Counted from the first letter of the stretch, positions 16,947 through 25,985 are shown. The stretch: 61,159 nucleotides of DNA from Paractinoplanes deccanensis (GCF_016862115.1 NZ_BOMI01000192.1:1-61159); one strand, 5' to 3'. A program made the numbers and translations. The notes: a model not told the origin generated them from the sequence alone.

Positions 16947-19900
16947 GAGGTCGGCGAACAGGTCGGGGCGGTCCGGGTCGTCGGCCGGGCGGCGCGGTGC
17001 GAGGACCGTGGCGGCCACGTCGGCGACCGGGATGGCCTCGAGGGTGCGGCCGGCCCACAGCATCAGTGACAGGTCGACGCCGGCCAGCGGCGCGGGGGCG
17101 CGGGACACCGTCCACACCGCCGCGGCCGGCACCTGCGCGGCGGCGACCAGCGGTGCCGGGCCGGCGAGCAGGAAGTCGAGGTCGAAGTCGACGAGCAGCC
17201 GCAGCATGGTGGCGCGGTTCGCCGGGTCGACGCCCTCGAACGCCTCGTCCAGCCAGAGCGGGCGGGGCGCGTCCGCCGAGCGCGAATAGAGGGCGACCAG
17301 CGTGGCCAGCAGCGGCTGGAGCAGGGTGACGACCTTGCCGCCGCCGGAGTCGACGCCGTGCACCTGCTTGGTCAGCGGCTTCCAGTCGCCGCCCTCGACG
17401 CGGTAGTAGCAGACGCAGTCGAACCAGGCGCGGTAGTCGAGCAGCCGGGCCAGGTGGCCGACCCACTCGTCGGTGGCGATGACGCCGGAGTCCTGGGCCT
17501 CGCGGAGCCGGTCGCCGAGGAACAGGCGGATCTGCTCCTGCGCCGCGTCGGACTCGATGCGGCCCTCCTCGAGCGCCTTGAGCAGGTTGAACCCGTGCTG
17601 CTGGCCGTCGGCGGGGCGGCGCCGGATCTGCAGGACGGTCTTGTTGGCGCCGGTCGGGTGCCGCAGAAGCACCTCGTTGACCGTGGTGAGCAGCGTGACG
17701 ACCCGGGTCATCCGGTCGGCGAGGTGGTCGATGAAGGTCGACGACAGCAGCTCCGCGTACATCTGGTGCAGCTTCTCGTCGTGGGTGGCCGACAGCTCGG
17801 CCACCGCCTGGTCGAGCCGCTCCACCGCGGCGGGCGGGTCGAGCGGCGCCCCGGCCGCGTCGACCACCAGCGTGATCGAGGGGAGCGGGCGCGCGTCGTC
17901 CGCCTCGTTGACGATCACCGAACGCCCGCCGGACGCCTCCAGCAGCGTCTGGAGCTCCGTCATGGCGCCCCGCAACGCCCGCTGCATCGCGGTGTCGACC
18001 CGCCGCTCGCGGTCGGCCGCGTTTTCCGGCCAGGACGGCGGCCGCACGGCGTCCACCACGGCGCGCGCCTGGCACAGCGCGTCTTCGAGGGTCCGGCCCG
18101 GACCATCGGCGAAGCCTTCCTCGGCGCGATCGGCGGATCTCACCGGCTCGTCGGGACCGACGCCACGCCCGTCGGGGCCGACGCCACGCCCGTCGGGGCC
18201 GACGCCACGCCCGTCGGGGCCGATGCCACGCCCGTCGGGGCCGATGCCACGCCCGTCGGGGCCGATGCCACGCGCGGCGGCCAGCCCGGCGTCGACCGGC
18301 ACCCACCACGCCCGCGCCGCCGCCTCGCGGGCGGCGATCGCCGAGCTGACCGCGTCGTGGCGCCGCTGGGCCTCGCCCTGCGCCGTGCTGGCGGCGGCCG
18401 CGAGCGTCAGCCCGCGCTGGCGGCTCGCCGCGATCGACGTGTCGAGCTCGCGGATCCGCTCCTCCAGCTCGGCGGAACGGGCGAACTGCTCCTTGTCGTC
18501 CAGGCTCACCGACGCCTCGGCCTCGCTGGCCTCGGCGTCGAGCTTCGCCGCGGCGGCCGCGGCCTCCCCGGCGGCCCGGTCGGCGGCGGTGCGGGCCGCC
18601 TCGGCCGCCTCGACGCCGGTGACGGCCGCCGCGACGGCCCGTTCGGCGACGTCCTGGTCCTTGAGGGCCAGCCGCAGCGAGCCGGCGGACAGCGCGGCGG
18701 AGTCGAGGGCGGCGCCCACGGCGTCCAGCTGCTCGTCGGAGGTGGGCAGGCCGTGCTCGTCGGCGTATCCGGTCACCGCCGCGGTGGCCTCGTCGGCCTC
18801 GCTCTTGGCCGCCAGGGCCCGGTCGGCCGCGACCGCGTGCGCCGTCTCGGCCCGGTCGCGCTCCGCGTTCGCGGCGGCAAGACTGATCGCGGCGGCGACC
18901 ACATCGGCGTCGCTCGGCGCGGCCGTGGCCGCAGCCCGCAGCGCGGCGCTGCGCTGAGCCGCCTCCTCGGCCCGCCGGGCCGACTCCTCGGCGAGCCCCC
19001 GATCGCGCGCGGCCTGCTCGCGAAGCGCCGCGATCCGCCGCCGCCGCGCGGCCGCCCGGGCGGCGGCACCGATCAGCTCGGCACCGTCGGCCGCACGCCC
19101 GGCCAGCCCCTGGGCAACCGGCGTGCGCCAGCGGCCGTCCCCCGCGATGACCAGGTCGCCGGCGAGCGGCTGCCCGGCCGGGACATAGCCGATGCGCGCG
19201 AGAATCCGCTCGACCGTGCCGGCCAGCGCCCCGGCATCCTCAGCCGGCTGAAGAACCGACGCCAACGGCACGACCGCCCCGCCGGCGCCAACACCAGACC
19301 CGGCACCCACAGCAGGCGCAACGCCAACACCAGACCCGGCACCCACAGCAGGCGCAACGCCGGCAGCGGACCCTTCACCTGCAGCAGGCGCAGCGCCGAC
19401 ACCCACACCGGGCGCGGCGATCGAGTCGGCGCCGTCGCGATCGCCCGACCATTCGCCGTCCTCGGTGACCCACGCGTCGAGCAGCCCCGCCGCGGCCAGG
19501 GCCGCCTCGATGTGGTCGAGCTCCTCCCCCGCCACCCCGCCGGCCGGGTCGACGAGCCGCCACAGCGGCGCCCCCGCCGCCGCCGGGAACGCCGGCCGCT
19601 CCCGCCGCAGCCAGCCCGACGGCGCCGCCGGCTGGGGATCGCCCGCCTCGCCGAGCAGCGCCGCCTCGCGGTCGGCCTCGTCGGCCCGCTGCCCCGCCGC
19701 GCGCGCCTCGGCACGCAGCGCCGCGATCTCCTCGGTCAGCGGCCCCACCGACGGGTCGAGCCATTCCCGGGCGAGCAGCCCGCCCAGCACCTCCCGCGGC
19801 CGCGCCGCGTGGGTCTGCGCCACCACTTCGCGCACCCAGTCGTCGCGCAGCGCGACCGGCGGCACCGCGGCCGGCAGGGCGACCGCCCACCGCTCCAGGT

Positions 19901-21620
19901 CGTCGGAGAGCTGCTGCACCGCGTCGGTCACCGCCGAAGCCGCCGTCTCAGCGGCCGCCGACCGCGCCCGCCAGTCGTCACGCAGCCGGGAAGCCGTCGC
20001 CGACTCGGCCTGCCAGCGGCCCACCGCCCCCGCGGCCGTCCGGGCCAGCTTGCGCAGCGCCGCCACCTGGGAGCGCCGCGCCGCGACCGCCGCATCGATG
20101 CGGTCGACGTCGCCACTGGCGGCCCACTCGGCAGCCGCCGAGCGAGCCCGCGATCCCGGACCGCCGGCCCGCGACCCCAACCCGGTGGCCGACCCACCCA
20201 GCCCGCCAGCCGACCCACCCAGCCCGCCAGCCGACCCACCCAGACCGCCAGCCGACCCACCCAGGCCGGCAGCCGACCCACCCAGCGCGGCAGCCGACCC
20301 ACCCAGCCCGGCGGCCGCCACCGCCGCCTCCGCGTGGGAGATCGCCGAAGAAGCCGCCGCGCGCGCCAGATCGAGCCGCCCGGCCGCCTCGGAATGGGCC
20401 GCCCCCGCCGCCTCGAGCGCCGCCATCGTGCCCGCCAGGTTCTTGCGCGCGGCCGCCTCGGCCACCGTCGCCGCCCCCGCGTCGCGCCGCATCCGCTCCG
20501 CGTTCTGCGCGCGCCCCGTCGCGTCCCGATACGCCGCCGAGCGCAACAGCTGCGTCAGCGCCGCCCGGGCCCGCTGCACCGCCTTTTCGAGCTCGTCGCT
20601 GCGGCCGGTCTCCTCGGTCAGCGCCTCCCGCGCCTTGTCGAGCCCTTCGTCGGCCGACGCCGCCGCCGACCGGGCCGCCGCCACCGCCTCCTCCGCGGCC
20701 AGCAGGTCGTCGGCGCGGGCCCGCAGCAGGGCGTCGGCCCATGGCCGCCAGGCCCGCGCGAGGTAGACACCGACCGCGTCGCGCGCCGTCACCGCGTGGT
20801 CGCGGTCGCGGCTGAGCTGTTCGAGCTGCTGCCAGCCGTCGGCCAGCTTGTCCACCTCGGACTCGGCCACCGCGGGCAGGCTCATCCGGATCTGCTCGGT
20901 GAACCAGTCCGGGTTGAGCTTCTGGCCCAGGTGTGGCGTGCGGAGCACCTTGAGCATCTCGAGCACCGTGGCGAACCGGTCGTCGTCGGAGAAGCCGAAC
21001 AGGTCCGAGGCGATCCTCGCCGCGTACCGCTTGCCGCTGCGCATCACCTCGAGGCCCTCGACGCCGGCGAGCTCGCGGGGCTCCACGGCGGACGAGCCCA
21101 CCGCCAGGGTGAGGCCGTGGCGGACCCGGGCCGAGCCGCGGCAGATGATCCACACCGGGTCGAGCTGGCTGACGCCGCGCTTGGCCTGCGCGTAGAGCAG
21201 CGTGGTGAAGAACTCGGGGCCGTCGTCGCCGAGGCGGCCGTATTCGACCCAGGCCCAGCCGCGGTGGGTGGAGCCGGTGGCCTCGCGGCGGTCGCGGGCG
21301 TCGTCGGTGGGCTCGACGTAGTAGCGGAACGACTTGTCGGACTGGCCGAACGTGTCGATGTACTGCCGGTCGAGGCTGCCGGACAGCATGATCAGCGTGG
21401 TGAGCGCCATCAGCGTCGACTTGCCCGACTGGTTGGCGCCGACGAACTGGGCGCGCCCGTCGGCGAACCAGTATTCGGCCGCGTCGAACTCCCACAGCCC
21501 GACGCAGCCCGCGCGCAGCACCTGCCAGCGCGACCGCACCGGCGAGGGCAGGCCGCCGTGCGAGGCGGAGTCCCGCCACGTGGCGAGCTGCTCGTCGGTG
21601 GCTTCGGGGGTGAGGGTCAT
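16932..21620 (-). CDS. jetC: SMC-like ATPase JetC of a type II Wadjet-like operon (TIGR02680-like)
   Basis: 1562 aa from the ATG at 21620, which overlaps the jetB stop (ATGA). The N-terminal head has RWQVLRAGCVGLWEFD and Walker A GANQSGKST (about residues 61-69). A very long Ala/Glu/Arg-rich coiled-coil region follows. The C-terminal head has a signature-like DSGGGKVVTLLQP and Walker B LWLDEAFEGVD near residue 1455. This layout is that of MukB/JetC-type SMC proteins, in which JetABC extrudes DNA loops and senses small circles. Three in-frame repeat arrays interrupt the coil, around residues 435-480, 753-778 and 1115-1156. The 3' end carries a 14-bp duplication. Assignment to the JetC family is strong; its activity without JetD is uncertain. 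Confidence 0.88.
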   Translation of the reverse strand: MTLTPEATDEQLATWRDSASHGGLPSPVRSRWQVLRAGCVGLWEFDAAEYWFADGRAQFVGANQSGKSTLMALTTLIMLSGSLDRQYIDTFGQSDKSFRYYVEPTDDARDRREATGSTHRGWAWVEYGRLGDDGPEFFTTLLYAQAKRGVSQLDPVWIICRGSARVRHGLTLAVGSSAVEPRELAGVEGLEVMRSGKRYAARIASDLFGFSDDDRFATVLEMLKVLRTPHLGQKLNPDWFTEQIRMSLPAVAESEVDKLADGWQQLEQLSRDRDHAVTARDAVGVYLARAWRPWADALLRARADDLLAAEEAVAAARSAAASADEGLDKAREALTEETGRSDELEKAVQRARAALTQLLRSAAYRDATGRAQNAERMRRDAGAATVAEAAARKNLAGTMAALEAAGAAHSEAAGRLDLARAAASSAISHAEAAVAAAGLGGSAAALGGSAAGLGGSAGGLGGSAGGLGGSAGGLGGSATGLGSRAGGPGSRARSAAAEWAASGDVDRIDAAVAARRSQVAALRKLARTAAGAVGRWQAESATASRLRDDWRARSAAAETAASAVTDAVQQLSDDLERWAVALPAAVPPVALRDDWVREVVAQTHAARPREVLGGLLAREWLDPSVGPLTEEIAALRAEARAAGQRADEADREAALLGEAGDPQPAAPSGWLRRERPAFPAAAGAPLWRLVDPAGGVAGEELDHIEAALAAAGLLDAWVTEDGEWSGDRDGADSIAAPGVGVGAAPAAGEGSAAGVAPAVGAGSGVGVAPAVGAGSGVGAGGAVVPLASVLQPAEDAGALAGTVERILARIGYVPAGQPLAGDLVIAGDGRWRTPVAQGLAGRAADGAELIGAAARAAARRRRIAALREQAARDRGLAEESARRAEEAAQRSAALRAAATAAPSDADVVAAAISLAAANAERDRAETAHAVAADRALAAKSEADEATAAVTGYADEHGLPTSDEQLDAVGAALDSAALSAGSLRLALKDQDVAERAVAAAVTGVEAAEAARTAADRAAGEAAAAAAKLDAEASEAEASVSLDDKEQFARSAELEERIRELDTSIAASRQRGLTLAAAASTAQGEAQRRHDAVSSAIAAREAAARAWWVPVDAGLAAARGIGPDGRGIGPDGRGIGPDGRGVGPDGRGVGPDGRGVGPDEPVRSADRAEEGFADGPGRTLEDALCQARAVVDAVRPPSWPENAADRERRVDTAMQRALRGAMTELQTLLEASGGRSVIVNEADDARPLPSITLVVDAAGAPLDPPAAVERLDQAVAELSATHDEKLHQMYAELLSSTFIDHLADRMTRVVTLLTTVNEVLLRHPTGANKTVLQIRRRPADGQQHGFNLLKALEEGRIESDAAQEQIRLFLGDRLREAQDSGVIATDEWVGHLARLLDYRAWFDCVCYYRVEGGDWKPLTKQVHGVDSGGGKVVTLLQPLLATLVALYSRSADAPRPLWLDEAFEGVDPANRATMLRLLVDFDLDFLLAGPAPLVAAAQVPAAAVWTVSRAPAPLAGVDLSLMLWAGRTLEAIPVADVAATVLAPRRPADDPDRPDLFADLTEAS
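18150..18275 (-). repeat. 21-bp in-frame array in jetC (GIGPDGR)
   Basis: Six copies of a 21-bp unit encoding the heptapeptide GIGPDGR/GVGPDGR. The nucleotide copies differ by only one or two bases. Confidence 0.9.
19287..19360 (-). repeat. 36-bp in-frame duplication in jetC
   Basis: Two adjacent copies of a 36-bp unit (GCCAACACCAGACCCGGCAC...), encoding VGAGSGVGVAPA-like residues within a Gly/Ala-rich spacer of the coiled-coil region. Confidence 0.8.
20179..20315 (-). repeat. 21-bp in-frame array in jetC (GLGGSAG)
   Basis: Six to seven copies of a 21-bp unit encoding GLGGSAG heptapeptides in the first half of the coiled-coil region. Confidence 0.9.
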
Positions 21621-22744
21621 CGGACGGGCTCCGTGTTGTCGGTGATGGTCACGTCGGGGTCGCGGTAGCGGCCGGCCGCGGCCAGCAGGGTCCACGACCC
21701 GTCCCGGGCGACGCGCAGCAGGCCCAGCTCGGTGAGCATCCGCTCGGCGTCGCGGCGGACCGTGCCGGGCACGGTGCGCTGCGGGACGGTCATGTAGTCG
21801 CCGCGCCAGCCGATCAGGTCGTCGACGACCGCGTCGACCTGGTCGCCGGTCAGGTGCACGGTGCCGTCGGCGTGCCGGGTGCCGTCGCGGCCGGCCTGGT
21901 CGGCCATGAGCAGCGCCACCCAGTCGACGGCGCGGGCGCGCGGCCAGTCGGCGACCGTGGGCGGTTTGTGCTCGTCGTCGGTGAGCACCACGAGCATGCC
22001 CTCGGCTCGCGCCTCGACGGCGCCGCCGGTCATCTGGGCCACGTCCGCGGCGCGGGCGCCCCGGCTCGCCCGCAGCGCCTCCGCCTCGTCGGCCGTCAGG
22101 TCGGCGTACGGGACGAATGGGGTCTCCAGGAGCGCCCGCAGCTGGCGCACCGTCTGGCCGGCGGCGGTGACCGGCTGGGGGTTGAACGCGAGATCCATGA
22201 CGTCGGGGCTGGTCATGAGCAGCAGCGCGTCGCGGTCGACCTCGTAGCCCGCGCCGGGGCCGACGCCGGACTCGGTCCACTCGTCGAGCAGCCGCTCGTC
22301 GCTCGTGTGCGGCCGCAGCACGCCCCACGACGCCAGGTAGGCCGCCGCGTCGCGCAGCTGGCGGCGCTGCGCCTGGTCGTCGGGGTCGTAGCCGGCGGAC
22401 AGGTCGCGCACCATGTCGGAGAGCCGCTGGAGGGTGACCCGGCCGGCCACGTCCTCGCAGCACGCGGCGAGCAGGCAGACCAGGGCGAGCAGCCGCCGGT
22501 CGGGCGCCTCGGACGGGCGCGGCGGCCGGGTCACCGCGCCGTCGAGGGGCACGCGGATCAGCCGTACGGCCTGGCCGACCCGCTGCACCCGGTAGCCGAG
22601 CCGGCGGGCGAAGTCGGTCACGGCCTGCTGATGGCGCAGCACGAGCCGGTAGAGCCGCGGGTCGGTCGCCGCGGTGACCAGCGGCCGGGCGAGCAGCCCG
22701 GTGAACGCCTGCTGTGCCTCGCGCGCCGAGGCGGTCGTCTTCAT
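21617..22744 (-). CDS. jetB: JetB-like subunit (DUF2398 / TIGR02678 family)
   Basis: 375 aa from the ATG at 22744, overlapping the jetA stop (ATGA). The N-terminus EAQQAFTGLLARPLVTAATDP, the RLYRLVLRHQQAVTDFARRLGYRV segment and the winged-helix C-terminus match DUF2398, the KITE-like subunit of type II Wadjet systems. It would bridge the kleisin JetA and the SMC JetC. There is no membrane segment. Coupling to both neighbours indicates stoichiometric synthesis. Confidence 0.85.
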   Translation of the reverse strand: MKTTASAREAQQAFTGLLARPLVTAATDPRLYRLVLRHQQAVTDFARRLGYRVQRVGQAVRLIRVPLDGAVTRPPRPSEAPDRRLLALVCLLAACCEDVAGRVTLQRLSDMVRDLSAGYDPDDQAQRRQLRDAAAYLASWGVLRPHTSDERLLDEWTESGVGPGAGYEVDRDALLLMTSPDVMDLAFNPQPVTAAGQTVRQLRALLETPFVPYADLTADEAEALRASRGARAADVAQMTGGAVEARAEGMLVVLTDDEHKPPTVADWPRARAVDWVALLMADQAGRDGTRHADGTVHLTGDQVDAVVDDLIGWRGDYMTVPQRTVPGTVRRDAERMLTELGLLRVARDGSWTLLAAAGRYRDPDVTITDNTEPVR

Positions 22745-24276
22745 CGCTGTGCTCCCGCCGGGGTGATGTGCAGCCGGATGTCGGGGTGCACCAGCCGGCC
22801 CTCCGGGGTGTGCACGACCGCGGCCGGGGCGCCGGCCGGCGCGGGCTCGGCGCGCAGCCGCCAGCGGGCGTCGCCGGAGGTGGCCGTGCGCACCCCGTCG
22901 CGGTCGGCGCGGGCCGAGGCGACCACGCCGAGCAGCACCATCAGCATCTGGAGCTCGGGCGCGGTCAGCTCGTCCCACTGCGACAACCGCAGCCCCGACC
23001 GGCCCAGGACGGCCGCCTCGGTGCGGGCGGCCGCGTCACGCAGGTGCTCGGTGTGGACGCGCGCGGCGAGCCGGCTCGCGGACCGGTCGGCGATGCGAGC
23101 CGGCGCGCCCGCTGTCGCCTTGGGGCCCTGCCGGCGCAGCCGGGCGGCGACGGGCACGGGCTCGGCCTCCCAGAACGACGGGTGTCCCGCCGCCATCGGG
23201 GCCTCGCCGGGCAGGTGGCGGGCCGAGAAGAGCCCGGTCGTCGCGCACCAGACGTCCCACGCGCTGTCGTCGTCGGGGGCCGCGTCGAGCCGCGCCGCCA
23301 GCGCCAGCAGCTCGGCGCGGCGCGACACGTGGCCGCCGACCGCCGCGAGCGTGCGCTGGCCGCGCAGCAGCGGCCCGATCGTGTCGCGCATCTGCCGGCG
23401 CAGCCGGCGCGCCTGGCACTCCGGCCCGTCGAACCAGGACCGCAGCACCGCCAACGTCTCCTCGTACGAGCTGGTGAGCTCGTCGATCGCCGCGTCGTCG
23501 GCGTTGGCGCCCAGGTGGTGCACGGCGATGCGCCGCCAGGTCAGCGCGTCGACCTCGGCCAGCTCCTCGATGAGCGCGGTGATCCGTTCGGAATGGGTGT
23601 CGACCCCGCCGCCCCACATGTCCACGTAGCGGCGCAGCGTCTCCTGCACGGTGTTGATCTTGCTCTGGTCGGGGGTGCCGGCCAGCGCGCCCGCGAGCCG
23701 CGCCTGCCAGCTCGCGGCGGCCCGCGCCATCGCCTGGTGGGTGGTCTGGATGACCGACCACGCCGAGGCGGCCGCGGCCGGATCGACCGGCGCCGCGTCA
23801 CGCAGCACGCTGAGGTTGGCGGTCAGCACGCTCGGCGCGAGCGTCGCCGCGGCCGCCGACGCCAGGTCGTGCCCGAGCGACATCACCGCCCGGTGCAGCT
23901 CGGCCGCGATCTCGGTGAGCTGGTAGCGGTCCCAGTTGAGCACGAAGTCGGCGTCGCGGTCGGTCCGGTCCTGGAACACGATCACGACGCCCCACTTCTC
24001 GAGGGCCGCCATGCGCTGCTTGAGGTTGAAGACGGACTCGTCGAGCACCGCCGGGTCGGCACCCGCCCGCACCACGTGATCGCGCAGCAGGTCGGGCAGG
24101 TCACCGGCCGCGACCCCGGTCAGCGTGTGCTGCTGCTCGTCGAGCAGGACCTGCACGATCAGCCGGTATTGAGCGGCGTGCCGGCTGGTCAGGTAGCTCG
24201 CCTGCAGAAGGCCGCCCGGCAGCCCCGCTAGCCGCCACGGGTCGCCCCCGAACTCGTCGTCGTCACCCCCGGCCAC
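22741..24276 (-). CDS. jetA: JetA-like kleisin subunit (DUF2397 / TIGR02677 family)
   Basis: 511 aa from the GTG at 24276, with GGGGGTGG upstream. The N-terminal winged-helix region (YLTSRHAAQYRLIVQVLLDE ... LKQRMAALEKWGVV), the central helices and the C-terminal FWEAEPVPVAARLRRQG ... RIADRSASRLAAR are typical of DUF2397. In Wadjet II this protein is the kleisin. It is the first gene of jetABC; its promoter must lie in the 148-bp gap divergent to the small L7/L12-like gene. Confidence 0.85.
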   Translation of the reverse strand: MAGGDDDEFGGDPWRLAGLPGGLLQASYLTSRHAAQYRLIVQVLLDEQQHTLTGVAAGDLPDLLRDHVVRAGADPAVLDESVFNLKQRMAALEKWGVVIVFQDRTDRDADFVLNWDRYQLTEIAAELHRAVMSLGHDLASAAAATLAPSVLTANLSVLRDAAPVDPAAAASAWSVIQTTHQAMARAAASWQARLAGALAGTPDQSKINTVQETLRRYVDMWGGGVDTHSERITALIEELAEVDALTWRRIAVHHLGANADDAAIDELTSSYEETLAVLRSWFDGPECQARRLRRQMRDTIGPLLRGQRTLAAVGGHVSRRAELLALAARLDAAPDDDSAWDVWCATTGLFSARHLPGEAPMAAGHPSFWEAEPVPVAARLRRQGPKATAGAPARIADRSASRLAARVHTEHLRDAAARTEAAVLGRSGLRLSQWDELTAPELQMLMVLLGVVASARADRDGVRTATSGDARWRLRAEPAPAGAPAAVVHTPEGRLVHPDIRLHITPAGAQR

Positions 24277-24424
24277 GGCGCCGCCACCCCCTTACGACTC
24301 GCATCGGTGCTGATCACGGCCGGTCGGCCGATCGCGTTCGCGAGCATAGGCAGGGGGTCCGACAGTTCCGCCCACCCGGCCGCCCGAGCGCGAAAAGAAT
24401 CACCAGTGGCGCCCACCTGCTTCG

Positions 24425-24730
24425 ATGGCCATCATGGAGATCTGGCTCGCGTCCGCCCTGGTCATCGTCGTGTTCTTCGCCCTGAGCAGCCGCGGGACCG
24501 CACGCTCGCGCGAACAGGCCCGCCTGGCCGCCCTCGAGCGCAAGCTAGACCTGATCATGCAACGCCTGGAGATCACGGAACCCACGCCGAACTTGCCCGA
24601 CGTTGTCGGATATCTGATGCAGGGCGAGACCATCAAGGCCGTCAAGGCCTACCGCGACCACACCGGCGCCTCACTGCTGGACGCCAAGAACGCCGTCGAC
24701 AAGCTCGCCCGGGACCGGGGGCTGGCCTGA
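24425..24730 (+). CDS. Membrane-anchored protein with a ribosomal L7/L12 C-terminal-like domain
   Basis: 101 aa. One N-terminal membrane helix (IWLASALVIVVFFALSS) is followed by a short coiled segment (EQARLAALERKLDLIMQRLE) and a ~40-residue C-terminal domain (IKAVKAYRDHTGASLLDAKNAVDKL). That domain looks like the L7/L12 CTD, in which GLGLKEAKDLV is the usual motif. A second in-frame ATG at 24434 could be the start. It is divergent from jetA and possibly shares its control region. The role is unknown. Confidence 0.7.
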   Translation: MAIMEIWLASALVIVVFFALSSRGTARSREQARLAALERKLDLIMQRLEITEPTPNLPDVVGYLMQGETIKAVKAYRDHTGASLLDAKNAVDKLARDRGLA

Positions 24731-24738
24731 CCCCCTTC

Positions 24739-24835
24739 GGTACGCCTTTCCGCAAGGCCCCACCTTCCCGAGCCCGGCCCGCTGCCGTCCCGGCCTCCCT
24801 GCCGCGGCCGCCGGGCTGTCCTGCAACGAAAGCCG
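24739..24835. repeat. Dispersed ~96-bp intergenic repeat, copy B
   Basis: Second copy of the element at 3156-3251, in the same orientation, immediately after the small L7/L12-like gene. Most of the 96 positions agree, including the hairpin arms GCCCGGC and GCCGGGC and the TGTCCTGCAACG end. Confidence 0.65.
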
Positions 24836-24857
24836 CCACCCACCCGCCCGCAGGTCA

Positions 24858-24877
24858 GGCAGAACGAACGTTCTGTC
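24858..24877. terminator. Hairpin between convergent genes
   Basis: CAGAAC-GAAC-GTTCTG (24860-24875) is a perfect 6-bp inverted repeat that can be extended by a G-T and a G-C pair. It lies between two converging genes, so a bidirectional terminator is more likely than an operator. It has no T tract. Confidence 0.35.
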
Positions 24878-24921
24878 CACCGCCCGGCCCAGCGGTCACG
24901 GATGCGTGAACGGCTCGTCCG

Positions 24922-25275
24922 TCACGACCGCACAGGCGGCTCGTCCGGGACGTCGAGCAGGGCCGACAAGCGGCGCATCAGCGACGCCTGCGCCCGGTAG
25001 TAGACCCAGCTGGCCCGGCGCTGCGCGGTGACCAGCCCCGAGTCCTTGAGGACCTTCAGGTGGTGCGAGATCGTCGGCCCGGAGATCTCGAACGCCGGGG
25101 TCAGGTCGCAGACGCAGATCTCGCCGCCGGGGGCGGAGGCGATCATCGACATCAGCTGGAGGCGGATCGGGTCGCCCAGGGCCTTGAACGCCTGTGCCAG
25201 GGTGCCCACCGCCTCGGACGGGACGCGGCTCTGTGCCAATGGTGCGCAGCAATCGGCTACGGCCTGGTTCGACAT
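24922..25275 (-). CDS. ArsR-family metalloregulator
   Basis: 117 aa from an ATG. Winged helix-turn-helix of the ArsR/SmtB type (ISGPTISHHLKVLKDSGLV). It has the metal-site motif EICVCDL in the recognition-helix region and an N-terminal DCC, the set used by arsenite/antimonite sensors. No ars transporter or reductase lies beside it. It follows a decayed SDR gene on the same strand, so its target is elsewhere or lost. Confidence 0.88.
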   Translation of the reverse strand: MSNQAVADCCAPLAQSRVPSEAVGTLAQAFKALGDPIRLQLMSMIASAPGGEICVCDLTPAFEISGPTISHHLKVLKDSGLVTAQRRASWVYYRAQASLMRRLSALLDVPDEPPVRS

Positions 25276-25311
25276 GCTTCGAGGTTGACAGACGTCGAAA
25301 CCAGCGGCAAA

Positions 25312-25985
25312 TCAGCCGGCCGGGCCGTCCACCGCCTGCCACAGCGCCGACATCGCGCCCAAGTAGGCGGCCGGGTCCGTCGCGCGCAGGGCGGCCACCT
25401 CGGCGTTCTCCGGGTGCGTCAGGATCAGGAAGCGCTCGTCGCGCAGGCCTTTCACGACGATGTCGGCGACCTCCGCCGGCTCGACGGCTCGCCCGCCCGC
25501 GCGCACGGCCCGGCCGACCGGGCCGTCGTCGACCTGAGCGACCAGTGGGGTCTCGACCAGGGCGGGGCACAGGCCGACGCCGTGTTGAGCAGGTAGCCCC
25601 TGCCCCGGCGGGCCATCTCCGGCACCAGGCAGCGGGCCGCCCACACGTGCGCCATGACGTGGATGTTCCAGTGCTCCTGCCAGCCCTCGTCCGGCACGTC
25701 GTAGCCGCCGACCGGCTCGACGATGCCCGCGTTGGAGCAGTACAGGTCGATCGGGCCGTACCGGCCGACGGCCTCGGCGACGACCCGCCGCACCTCGGAC
25801 TCGCGGGTGAGTTCCGCCACGATGGCCATGCCGCCGATGCGCTCGGCGACGGCGCGGGCGGCCGCCGCGTCGTGGTCGACGACCGCGACGCCATGCGCAC
25901 CCTCGGCGGCGAAGCGCTCCGCGAGCGCCCGGCCGATACCGCTGCCGCCGCCGGTGACCACGACCACCTGGTCCCTCAGCTCCAT
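25312..25985 (-). pseudogene. Short-chain dehydrogenase/reductase, internally deleted and frameshifted
   Basis: The ATG at 25985 has GGAAGGAG upstream and opens a normal SDR: VVVTGGGSGIGRALAERF, CSNAGIVEP and NTASA are intact. Right after NTASA (about 25571-25585) the reading frame changes. The protein resumes in another frame with VGLCPALVETPL and a normal C-terminus to 25312. About 50 residues that should hold the catalytic YxxxK are missing. Both a deletion and a frameshift are needed to explain this, so it is a pseudogene unless the assembly is wrong. Confidence 0.8.

Noticed and set aside
17358..21668. A 1436-codon open frame on the plus strand.
   Set aside because: It is antisense to jetC. 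Its composition (Arg, Gly, Ala, Asp-rich with no domains) is typical of GC-rich shadows.
24860..24875. CAGAAC-GAAC-GTTCTG looks like a LexA (SOS) box.
   Set aside because: It matches the GAAC-N4-GTTC core, but it sits between two converging genes with no gene start beside it. A hairpin terminator is more likely.
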